From Ignavibacteria bacterium (GTDB lineage Bacteria > Bacteroidota > Ignavibacteria > UBA10030 > SZUA-254): 42,020 nucleotides of DNA. Under the pieces are notes generated by a model. The model was not told where the DNA came from. It saw nothing but the letters and a program-made list of their open reading frames with translations, and searched no databases. Positions 1-6,753 of this stretch are shown here, piece after piece. Within the stretch, counting starts at the first letter, position 1; each line of letters opens with the position of its first letter. The stretch is from the NCBI GenBank assembly GCA_016178595.1, contig JACOSY010000042.1:1-42020 (forward strand). The letters are read 5' to 3'. The translations under genes were made by a program, and so were the position numbers.

Positions 1-140
1 AATGAACAAACTCTACACGTAACGACATGGCAGACACTGCTTTCCAGGGCATGAGCAACCTCCGTTTGATTGTTGATCATGTCCAAATAAGTGTTTACCA
101 TGTCTCCGAACAAGTGTTACCCATGTCCCCGGTCTGTACA
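1..140 (-). mobile_element. Probable insertion-sequence end (terminal repeat region; body outside window)
   Basis: Read on the minus strand, this segment starts with TGTACAGACCGGGGACATGG and contains three spaced copies of a motif centred on CATGTC on the plus strand (78-83, 99-104, 122-127; 21 and 23 bp apart), each preceded by GTGTTnACC or a degenerate form. From memory, multiple spaced copies of a GACATGGGTAACA-type motif next to a TGTACAGACC end resemble the termini of IS481/IS21-like elements. No transposase lies inside the window; the element body would be to the left. It could also be only a solo remnant. Confidence 0.4.
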
Positions 141-145
141 TTCCC

Positions 146-171
146 AAGAGAGGGACTGCAGGGTGAGTTCG
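146..171 (+). repeat. Half-copy of dispersed palindrome family R1
   Basis: The segment AGAGAGGGACTGCAGGGTGAGTTCG matches, with one difference (G for A), the right half of the complete hairpin repeat at 15434-15475. The left stem expected here is missing and is replaced by the putative IS end that stops at 140. Confidence 0.5.
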
Positions 172-247
172 TATTCACAGAAATGGTCAGGTGAATAATT
201 CATAACTGTAAATATGAACTTGAAATAAATGTGTACCAGGAGACCTT

Positions 248-1735
248 ATGAAAAAATATCAAAACTTTATCAACGGCAAATGGGTGGATGCAAAATCGGG
301 TCAGACGTTTGAAGACCGGAACCCGGCTAACTGGGACGAGGTCGTGGGAACGTTCCCGAAATCGGGGAAAGAAGACGTCGATGAGGCAGTGAAAGCTGCC
401 CGCACAGCGTTCGAGAAGTGGCGGCTTGTACCGGCGCCGCAGCGCGGCAACATCCTGAAAAAAGTCGGCGACATTATGACTGCACGTAAGGAAAAGATTG
501 CACGTACAATGACGCGCGAAATGGGCAAGGTCATTGTCGAAACACGCGGCGACGTGCAGGAAGGAATCGACACGGCATACTACGCTGCATCGGAAGGTCG
601 GCGATTGTTCGGACACACCGTACCATCCGAGCTGCCGAACAAATTCAACATGGCAATCCGTGTTCCCATCGGCGTCGCGGGGATTATCACGCCGTGGAAT
701 TTCCCGATGGCGATCCCGACATGGAAGGTTTTTCCAGCCATCCTCTGCGGCAACACTATTGTCTTCAAGCCGGCACATGATACTCCTGCGACCGCAACGC
801 TGCTCGTCGAGATTCTGATGGAAGCAGGTGTACCCGAAGGAGTCGTGAACATTATTCACGGTGGCGGCGCTGACGTTGGCAACGCGATTGTCGATCATCC
901 GGACGTCGATCTCATCAGCTTCACGGGATCGACGGCGGTCGGTAAGAAAATCTCCGCATCGGCAAGCCAGACGCTCAAGCGCGTTTCTCTCGAACTCGGC
1001 GGTAAGAATGCGCAGATCGTCATGGACGATGCGGATTTGAATCTCGCACTCGATGGAGTGCTCTGGGGCGCGTTCGGCACGACTGGCCAGCGATGCACAG
1101 CTACAAGCAGACTTCTCCTCCACGAAAAAGTGTACGACAAGTTCATGTCGATGCTTGTCGATCGAACGCAAAAGCTTCGGCTCGGTGATGGACTTCTGGC
1201 AACCACCGACGTCGGTCCGTGCATTCATGAAGGACAACGCAAAACCGTTCACGGTTACGTCGAGTTAGGACAACAGGAAGGCGCCAGGCTCGTTCTCGGT
1301 GGTTCTGTCGGGGCGGGGAACGGATTGAGCAAAGGCTGGTTCTATCAACCGACGATCTTTACCGATGTCACACCGGAAATGCGTATCGCGAAAGAAGAAA
1401 TCTTCGGGCCTGTTCTGTCGGTCATTCGAGTCAAGTCGCTCGAAGAGGGCATCACCGTCCTCAACAACACGATCTACGGTTTGTCCTCCTCCATCTACAC
1501 GAAGGATGTCAACAGCGCCTTCAAGGCGATCCGCGACGTGAAGGCAGGCATCACGTACATCAACGCACCGACGATCGGGGCGGAAGCGCATATGCCGTTC
1601 GGCGGAGTGAAGCAGACAGGCAACGGTCACCGCGAAGGCGGCTGGACGGTCTACGATTTCTTCTCCGAGTGGAAGACCGTCTACATCGATTACAGCGGCG
1701 GGTTGCAGCGGGCACAGATTGATATTGAGGAATGA
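248..1735 (+). CDS. Aldehyde dehydrogenase, probable 2-aminoadipate-semialdehyde dehydrogenase
   Basis: This 495-residue protein is a full-length NAD(P)-dependent aldehyde dehydrogenase. Visible family marks are the substrate/cofactor Asn in PWNFP (Asn151), the FKP motif (Lys174), FTGSTAVG (225-232), the general base Glu249 in LELGGK and the catalytic Cys283 in GQRCTA. ALDHs of this type oxidise an aldehyde to its acid in the cytoplasm. The substrate is inferred from the next gene: L-lysine 6-aminotransferase makes 2-aminoadipate 6-semialdehyde (in equilibrium with piperideine-6-carboxylate), which this enzyme would convert to 2-aminoadipate. The ATG is preceded by AGGAGA at good spacing. The C-terminal MPFGGVKQTGNGHREGG is typical of general ALDHs rather than the ALDH7 (antiquitin) branch, so 2,5-dioxovalerate or another semialdehyde remains possible. 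Confidence 0.9.
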   Translation: MKKYQNFINGKWVDAKSGQTFEDRNPANWDEVVGTFPKSGKEDVDEAVKAARTAFEKWRLVPAPQRGNILKKVGDIMTARKEKIARTMTREMGKVIVETRGDVQEGIDTAYYAASEGRRLFGHTVPSELPNKFNMAIRVPIGVAGIITPWNFPMAIPTWKVFPAILCGNTIVFKPAHDTPATATLLVEILMEAGVPEGVVNIIHGGGADVGNAIVDHPDVDLISFTGSTAVGKKISASASQTLKRVSLELGGKNAQIVMDDADLNLALDGVLWGAFGTTGQRCTATSRLLLHEKVYDKFMSMLVDRTQKLRLGDGLLATTDVGPCIHEGQRKTVHGYVELGQQEGARLVLGGSVGAGNGLSKGWFYQPTIFTDVTPEMRIAKEEIFGPVLSVIRVKSLEEGITVLNNTIYGLSSSIYTKDVNSAFKAIRDVKAGITYINAPTIGAEAHMPFGGVKQTGNGHREGGWTVYDFFSEWKTVYIDYSGGLQRAQIDIEE

Positions 1736-1755
1736 ATCACCGTCTGCTTTCCACT

Positions 1756-1834
1756 CGTTCCCAACGTCTCGTTGGGAACGGAATTGCCGCTCCCAAGTCC
1801 CGAAGGGACTCCACCGGAGCAGAGCTTGGGAGCG
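1756..1834. repeat. Double-hairpin intergenic repeat (family R2)
   Basis: A perfect 11-bp stem CGTTCCCAACG/CGTTGGGAACG (1756-1766, 1770-1780, loop TCT) is followed by a second palindrome whose outer arms are CGCTCCCAAG (1788-1797) and CTTGGGAGCG (1825-1834), with a small inner TCCC/GGGA stem. The TCGTTCCCAA core recurs at 22475-22503. It follows the ALDH stop by 20 bp but has no T-tract, so it is more likely a dispersed repeat than a classical terminator. Confidence 0.7.
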
Positions 1835-1869
1835 AGCCGAAATTCCACAAATTCCGTTGAAATCGCCTC

Positions 1870-1898
1870 TTGATTCTCTTTGAGATTTTTCTTATCTT
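1870..1898 (+). promoter_or_regulatory. Sigma70-like promoter upstream of the lysine aminotransferase
   Basis: TTGATT (1870-1875) and TATCTT (1893-1898) are separated by exactly 17 bp in an A/T-rich stretch. The same -10 hexamer and spacing occur at 41744-41772. It would allow lat to be transcribed separately from the upstream aldehyde dehydrogenase, from which it is separated by the R2 repeat. Confidence 0.5.
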
Positions 1899-1907
1899 TA
1901 TCATAGT

Positions 1908-2018
1908 ATGATCAACAACTTCCGACATAGCAATCATCCGCACAAGCAGGAATCGACCCCGCTCATTGTCGGTCGTCCCTACATCGTTTCCCTCTTCGAG
2001 CACCAGGAATTCTTCTAA
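1908..2018 (+). CDS. Possible 36-codon leader ORF upstream of lat
   Basis: An ATG ten bases after the predicted -10 box opens a 36-codon frame (MINNFRHSN... ...VSLFEHQEFF) that ends at TAA 2016-2018, 62 bp before the lat start. It begins with the same ATGATCAAC that opens lat. There is no Shine-Dalgarno, and translation would start nearly leaderless. It is not recognised; it has no run of lysine codons that would suggest a classical attenuator (only one Lys). It may be a chance ORF. Confidence 0.25.
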   Translation: MINNFRHSNHPHKQESTPLIVGRPYIVSLFEHQEFF

Positions 2019-2080
2019 GAGCCGGATTTTCTTCGCTGGAAATCCATTGATCTTAGAACGAATATTCCGAAAGGTGCCTT

Positions 2081-3448
2081 ATGATCAACAAGAATTTTAC
2101 AACAGGTTCAGCCGCCGCTGACGTGTCTCCTCCGATTCATCCAACAGACGTCCCACGCGTTCTTGAGAAACATATGCTCGTTGATATGCTGGACTTCGTG
2201 GTCGATTTGAAAAGGAGTGAAGGTACATATATATGGGATTCGAAATCGAATCGTCGACTCCTCGACTTCTTCACGTTCGTTGCGACGATGCCGATCGGCT
2301 TGAACCATCCGAAGATGACAACGCCGGAATTCATGGAAAAACTCGCGTATGTTGCTGTCAACAAACCGACGAACTCCGACGTGTACACCGTCGAGATGGC
2401 GGAATTCCTTGAAACGTTCGAGCGCGTTGCCATCCCTGAATACTTGCCCTATGCATTTTTCGTCGAAGGCGGAGCGCTTGGCGTTGAGAATGCACTGAAG
2501 GCTGCATTCGATTGGAAGATCCGCAAGAACTTCATGAAGGGATACACAGAAGAGCGCGGCAAACAGATCATTCACTTCCGCCGTGCGTTCCATGGTCGTT
2601 CGGGCTACACGATGTCGCTGACGAACACCGATCCGGTGAAGACGAATCTTTTCCCAAAATTCAGCTGGCCGCGCATCGACTCTCCTGCAGCTCACTTTCC
2701 GTTGAACGATGAGAATGTGAAAGCAGTTGAAAAGGCGGAACGGATCGCCATTAATCAGATCAAAGATGCTATCCGACAACATCCGGATGACATTGCAGCC
2801 ATCATTATCGAGCCGATTCAAGGCGAAGGCGGCGACAACCATTTCCGGAAGGAATTCTTCGTCGCTCTCCGGCAGATAGCTGATGAGAATGAGATTCTCT
2901 TGATTTTGGATGAAGTCCAGACCGGCATCGGACTTACCGGAAAGATGTGGGCACACCAACATTTCATCCAGCCGGATATGATTTCGTTTGGAAAGAAGAT
3001 GCAGGTATGCGGCTTCCTCTGCAGCAAGCGGATCGACGAAGTGCCCGACAATGTTTTCAAAATCTCAGGTCGGTTAAACTCCACGTGGGGCGGGAACCTC
3101 GTCGATATGGTACGCGCGCAGCGTTATCTGGAGATCATTGAAGAAGACAATCTCGTCGAGAATTCCCGCATCATGGGTGAGTACTTGAAGAAGCGGTTCG
3201 AAGAGCTTCAGGGGGAGTTTCCACGCATGGTGAGCAATGCTCGCGGGCGCGGCCTCTTCTGTGCAATCGATTTACGGAACTCCACCGAGCGAAACGAACT
3301 GAGGAAGAAAGCCTTCGATCGAGGTCTCGTCATTCTCGGCAGCGGTGAGCGCTCACTGCGCTGCCGGCCGCCGCTCACGATTCAACGGCATGAAATAGAT
3401 GAAGCGATCGGTATCCTTCGTGAATCTTTGAAGGAGATGAAAGCGTAA
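2081..3448 (+). CDS. lat: L-lysine 6-aminotransferase
   Basis: This 455-residue protein is a class-III PLP-dependent aminotransferase of the lysine epsilon-aminotransferase type. It transfers the 6-amino group of L-lysine to 2-oxoglutarate, giving 2-aminoadipate 6-semialdehyde and glutamate. Recognisable elements are the AFHGRSGYT segment (169-177), the cofactor Asp277 in ILDEVQTGIG, and the Schiff-base Lys305 in ISFGKKMQVCG, a string very like the mycobacterial LAT. The C-terminal RGRGLFCAIDL and LRCRPPLT are also typical. Length matches the family (about 450). With the aldehyde dehydrogenase upstream it forms a two-step route from lysine to 2-aminoadipate. The start ATG follows an AAAGGTG sequence. 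A rho-independent terminator lies 60 bp downstream. Confidence 0.92.
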   Translation: MINKNFTTGSAAADVSPPIHPTDVPRVLEKHMLVDMLDFVVDLKRSEGTYIWDSKSNRRLLDFFTFVATMPIGLNHPKMTTPEFMEKLAYVAVNKPTNSDVYTVEMAEFLETFERVAIPEYLPYAFFVEGGALGVENALKAAFDWKIRKNFMKGYTEERGKQIIHFRRAFHGRSGYTMSLTNTDPVKTNLFPKFSWPRIDSPAAHFPLNDENVKAVEKAERIAINQIKDAIRQHPDDIAAIIIEPIQGEGGDNHFRKEFFVALRQIADENEILLILDEVQTGIGLTGKMWAHQHFIQPDMISFGKKMQVCGFLCSKRIDEVPDNVFKISGRLNSTWGGNLVDMVRAQRYLEIIEEDNLVENSRIMGEYLKKRFEELQGEFPRMVSNARGRGLFCAIDLRNSTERNELRKKAFDRGLVILGSGERSLRCRPPLTIQRHEIDEAIGILRESLKEMKA

Positions 3449-3508
3449 AAAGGAGTAGAGCAACAAGCATACGGCGTCGGGCCTGGTGGATACCTGACGC
3501 TGGAATAC

Positions 3509-3548
3509 AAAGCCCCGGCCAGTAGGGAAGTCGGGGCTTTTCTTTTCG
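3509..3548 (+). terminator. Rho-independent terminator after lat
   Basis: A perfect 9-bp stem AAAGCCCCG (3509-3517) / CGGGGCTTT (3532-3540) with a 14-nt loop is followed by the T-rich TTTTCTTTT. It ends lat; on the other strand the tail is weaker, so any bidirectional role for the convergent gene at 3626 is secondary. Confidence 0.85.
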
Positions 3549-3565
3549 AACCATATCGAAGTGCG

Positions 3566-3601
3566 TTACTTCAAGAGAACCAGCTTCTTCATTTCGCTGA
3601 A
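3566..3601 (-). pseudogene. Possible remnant of a type IX secretion C-terminal sorting signal
   Basis: On the minus strand the sequence reads FSEMKKLVLLK followed by TAA. This resembles the terminal strand of the T9SS type A sorting domain (commonly ...EMKKLVLLK-stop). It lies just downstream of, and in the same frame as, the Rossmann-fold gene at 3626-5347, after that gene's TAG stop. No other part of a sorting domain is visible, so it may be the last scrap of a deleted secreted-protein gene, or chance similarity over 11 residues. Confidence 0.3.
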
Positions 3602-3625
3602 TGGACAGGCATTGTGTCTTTGTAT

Positions 3626-5347
3626 CTATGCCTTCATCCTCATTCCACGCTCTTCGTAATTGAAAATCCAACCGGCGAGTTTTCCGGGATCGATGTCCTT
3701 GAAGTTACTCCAGTATTCGCTCGTGTAGAGGTGACGAGAGCTGGATTCGTTTTTCGGAATCTCGTTCACCATTGTCTGTATTTGCTGGAAACGGTTCTTC
3801 CACCGTTTCATGTTTACGACGCGGAGATCAACCCATCCGTCGTGTGCCCATAGGTTGATGTTCTTCGAGGTAATGGGGACTTCATTTTCACCGTGGTATG
3901 GCGGGATCTTGATCTCCCGTGCGCGAAGAAATGATTTTCTATCCTGAAGCAAGATGGGAATGCCGATCGAGATGATCTGCGCCCGGAGTGTGCCGTCATC
4001 TCGAATCTCCTTACTGAGTTTCTGAGAGAGGATTCTTGGATTGGTCTTCATTACCGTGACCATATCTCCGCAGCAAACCTTCAACAAGTACGCTTCGTAC
4101 AGGAGCTTGGACAGTCGTGGCGGTCCGAGTATTTCAAAGGCAATGCTCTTGACGCCATGCTCTTCTTCCAACCTCCGAATCTGTTCCTTGGCACTCTGGA
4201 ATAAATATCCAGCACGATAGGTGGGTGAGAGCGATGCATTATCGAGCGCGTTGATGATGTCGTGTCCCGTATTGCCGCCTTTGATTTCGTAGATAACGCT
4301 TTCGGCGATCTCTTCAGGCGTCACGAATTCCATCTGACCCGGGGTCGAGATCGCTTCAAACTCACCCCCGGAAAAAAGTCCATTCTCGCCGGTATCGATA
4401 AAAACAGATTTCAAGGTGTCGCCGGTGGGTTTTGCTGCATCCTTCATCGAGAGTTTCAATGTGCGGCTCAGCTTGATCGCGCGCGAGGGCGGACAATCGT
4501 AGAGCTCGATTGCCTTGCCACGCTTCTTGATCTCGCCGTAGGCGACGCGTTTCCATGCAATCGCAGCAGCAGGCTTGATCTCTTTTGTGATTGGCGCATC
4601 AGGTGTTCGCCCCATCAGGAACAGAAGTAATGTGTGTGCGCCGGCGACAGCCGATTTACTCAACAGCACGCTTGATGGGCGTTCCTCGCTGTGCGTGTAG
4701 GGGATATTGAGTCCCATGCCGCCAGTGCCGCTCGTTCCGATCTTGACATAAATCTTTGTCCCGGAGGCGTGCATCGATCGGTAGAGAATCTGGACGTGCC
4801 GGATGAGCTGTGGCGTGTACAGCGTGCAGAGCAAGTGCTCGGCTGCATTGGCGAGTGAACCCGCTTCATTTTTCTTTTTCCCGCCCGACTTGGTCTTTTG
4901 TATTTCCTTAAGAACGGCGCGTGCACTCTGAAAAATATCCTGGTAAGCGATTGCAGTTGCCGAGTTTATGCAGTCAATGATGACCTCAGGTTTATAGGCA
5001 TGGACAAGCTGAAAGATTGTCGACCGCTTGAGCACCGGCTCGGTCAATTCATTCAAAATGTCTTCGATCAGCATTGCCCGCGTATCGGGATTGCTGAGAA
5101 TATCTTCGCGGCGTGTGTCCTTGAGATCATTTCTCACGAAGATGTTGCCCCACCATGGCACGAAGAACCGCTTGCCAACGCGAGGGAATTCCTTTCGCAG
5201 TATCTTCACTGTCCCTTCTGCTTCAGAACGGAGGAGAGAGGTGACGATGATTCGCTTCGGTTGTTCGTCGATAAGCTTTCGGCAGATGGCCGATCCGACC
5301 AATCCACCACCGCCAAGCACTACAACGGTTCGATTCTTTATGTCCAT
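3626..5347 (-). CDS. Large NAD-binding Rossmann-fold (SDR/epimerase-like) protein, function unknown
   Basis: A 573-residue protein with an N-terminal dinucleotide-binding motif VVVLGGGGLVGSAICRKL (8-25), as in extended short-chain dehydrogenases and NAD-dependent epimerases. The rest is unusually long for an SDR (250-350 is common), and I do not recognise the C-terminal 250 residues. An Asn/Ser region near DCINSATAIAYQ (about 124-135) is where SDRs line the active site, and a TSGTGGMGLNIPYTHSEE stretch follows, but a clear YxxxK could not be placed. No signal peptide is present, so it is probably cytoplasmic. It is the last gene of a tightly spaced minus-strand run (ALDH, lipoprotein, YbjQ, this gene). 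An oxidoreductase acting with the aldehyde dehydrogenase is an inference only. Confidence 0.7.
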   Translation of the reverse strand: MDIKNRTVVVLGGGGLVGSAICRKLIDEQPKRIIVTSLLRSEAEGTVKILRKEFPRVGKRFFVPWWGNIFVRNDLKDTRREDILSNPDTRAMLIEDILNELTEPVLKRSTIFQLVHAYKPEVIIDCINSATAIAYQDIFQSARAVLKEIQKTKSGGKKKNEAGSLANAAEHLLCTLYTPQLIRHVQILYRSMHASGTKIYVKIGTSGTGGMGLNIPYTHSEERPSSVLLSKSAVAGAHTLLLFLMGRTPDAPITKEIKPAAAIAWKRVAYGEIKKRGKAIELYDCPPSRAIKLSRTLKLSMKDAAKPTGDTLKSVFIDTGENGLFSGGEFEAISTPGQMEFVTPEEIAESVIYEIKGGNTGHDIINALDNASLSPTYRAGYLFQSAKEQIRRLEEEHGVKSIAFEILGPPRLSKLLYEAYLLKVCCGDMVTVMKTNPRILSQKLSKEIRDDGTLRAQIISIGIPILLQDRKSFLRAREIKIPPYHGENEVPITSKNINLWAHDGWVDLRVVNMKRWKNRFQQIQTMVNEIPKNESSSRHLYTSEYWSNFKDIDPGKLAGWIFNYEERGMRMKA

Positions 5348-5373
5348 GAATAATCAGATGAGTCTGAGATGCT

Positions 5374-5706
5374 TCACATCCTTTCAGCTACAACCGCAGT
5401 TCCGTACGCGAGCACTTCCGTGACCCCGGCGGCAACTTCATTCGCATCATACCGCATGCCGATGATGGCATTCGCACCCATCTGATTTGCATGCAGCACC
5501 ATAATGTCGTATGCCTCCTGGCGGGCACGCTCGCACAATTCTTGATACAGCGAGATATTTCCTCCGAAGAGGATCTGAATCCCCGCGCCGATGTTGCCGA
5601 TGATCGACCGGGAACGAACGGTGATACCTCGAACAAGTCCCAGTTGCCGGGTAACTTTGTAGCCTTCGAGATTGAAGGCTGTCGTGACGAGTGCATGTTC
5701 AATCAT
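5374..5706 (-). CDS. YbjQ/UPF0145 family protein
   Basis: A 110-residue protein matching the small YbjQ (DUF74/UPF0145) family: an N-terminal LEGYKVTRQLGLVRGITV, a central RSIIGNIGAG, a helical ELCERARQEAYDIMVLHANQMGANAIIGMRYD and the terminal VLAYGTAVV. These proteins form pentameric rings; the cellular role is unknown. It starts 7 bp after the stop of the upstream lipoprotein gene and ends 26 bp before the Rossmann-fold gene, so all are probably co-transcribed. Confidence 0.88.
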   Translation of the reverse strand: MIEHALVTTAFNLEGYKVTRQLGLVRGITVRSRSIIGNIGAGIQILFGGNISLYQELCERARQEAYDIMVLHANQMGANAIIGMRYDANEVAAGVTEVLAYGTAVVAERM

Positions 5707-5713
5707 GTGTGCC

Positions 5714-6724
5714 TCATTTGAGATTCATTGTTGTGACGATTTTTTCGAACACAGGGAAATAAACATCCTTTTGCACGGCGAACCAGGTAACGGTTGCTCG
5801 AATCACCTTATCATTCTTCACGACGAAATAGGTTCGGCTCATGATGTTCGCGACCGGCGAATAGTCCACCCAGATCGACTTGTTGCCGCCAATCGTCGCC
5901 TCGCCGTTGCCTCGCGACTTGAATTTACCTTTGTTTTGATCCCACACCTTCTCGACGGTTAAGCCTTTCGCGCCAAAGACGTCGATCTGGATGCTGCAAT
6001 CGAGGCGGTCGGCGCGGAGTTTCACCACATAATCTTTATCGCCTTTCGCAACGTTCATGAACTCCAGATTGTCGGGATATTTTGCAGAGAAGTAGTTCGA
6101 CGTGAGTGCCTCGAGATTTGCCGATGGATTCCACACATCAGCTTTCTTTGCGACGACGACCGGTATTTGAAAAGATTTCAACATTTCTTCGAAGAGCGGC
6201 ACGTGGAGTCCATACTGGTCTCCGAAGCCCTCGAAATTCAGCCGGTACATTGCGGTATCGCCGGCGACGAAGACGTAGTGACCATAGATGCTCTTCTTTG
6301 TCGTTGCCTGAATTCTGTAGGGTATCATCTTGCCGTTTTTTCCGGCTACAGGGTACGATCCGTAGTTTGATCCTTTGCCGGAATCGATCTCAGCGTTATT
6401 CGCCTTGAGTTCTTCCATCGTCTGCGTGATGATATCATTGGGGCTCTTTCCCGCGTACGTAATAACGTCGACAGAGACTTGTCCGCCTTCGATGCCGGCT
6501 TTGGGATCGCGGAACTTATCCAGCACTTCCTGCGACTTGGCGAAGACTGCCTGGCCCGTTGTGCCAAGCTGCTTCCAATCCTTGGGATACTTGATCGAAA
6601 ATCCATATCCGGGATCGCGGTACTCTTGCATCTCGCCCACCGGAACCGGCTGTAGTTTTTGTTCGCTGCATCCGAAGAAGATGATGAATGCAAGCATCGT
6701 GCTGAGAACAAGTGTGAATTTCAT
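5714..6724 (-). CDS. Lipoprotein with two PsbP-like domains
   Basis: Starting at the ATG 6724, this is a 336-residue lipoprotein: MKF, a hydrophobic segment and a Cys in IIFFGCSE about 19 residues in. Two halves each begin with a similar pattern of an aromatic-rich YGFSIKYPKDW or NYFSAKYPDNL strand followed by alternating strands and end near MLKSFQIP or IVTTMNLK. That arrangement resembles PsbP/DUF1795-type domains, suggesting an internal duplication. The frame could be opened further upstream (6784), but that would put 20 polar residues before the lipobox, so the inner start is preferred. It lies between the aldehyde dehydrogenase (30 bp) and YbjQ (7 bp). Function unknown; it would sit in the cell envelope. 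Confidence 0.8.
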   Translation of the reverse strand: MKFTLVLSTMLAFIIFFGCSEQKLQPVPVGEMQEYRDPGYGFSIKYPKDWKQLGTTGQAVFAKSQEVLDKFRDPKAGIEGGQVSVDVITYAGKSPNDIITQTMEELKANNAEIDSGKGSNYGSYPVAGKNGKMIPYRIQATTKKSIYGHYVFVAGDTAMYRLNFEGFGDQYGLHVPLFEEMLKSFQIPVVVAKKADVWNPSANLEALTSNYFSAKYPDNLEFMNVAKGDKDYVVKLRADRLDCSIQIDVFGAKGLTVEKVWDQNKGKFKSRGNGEATIGGNKSIWVDYSPVANIMSRTYFVVKNDKVIRATVTWFAVQKDVYFPVFEKIVTTMNLK

Positions 6725-6753
6725 GGTTCTACTCCGTGTGATTGTAAGTGGAT

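Noticed and set aside
200-1252. Long minus-strand open frame opposite the first aldehyde dehydrogenase
   Set aside because: It lies antisense to a well-conserved gene and has a Cys/Arg/His-rich composition typical of a shadow frame.
2108-2962. 284-codon minus-strand open frame opposite lat
   Set aside because: Shadow of the aminotransferase; no recognisable motif or ribosome-binding site.
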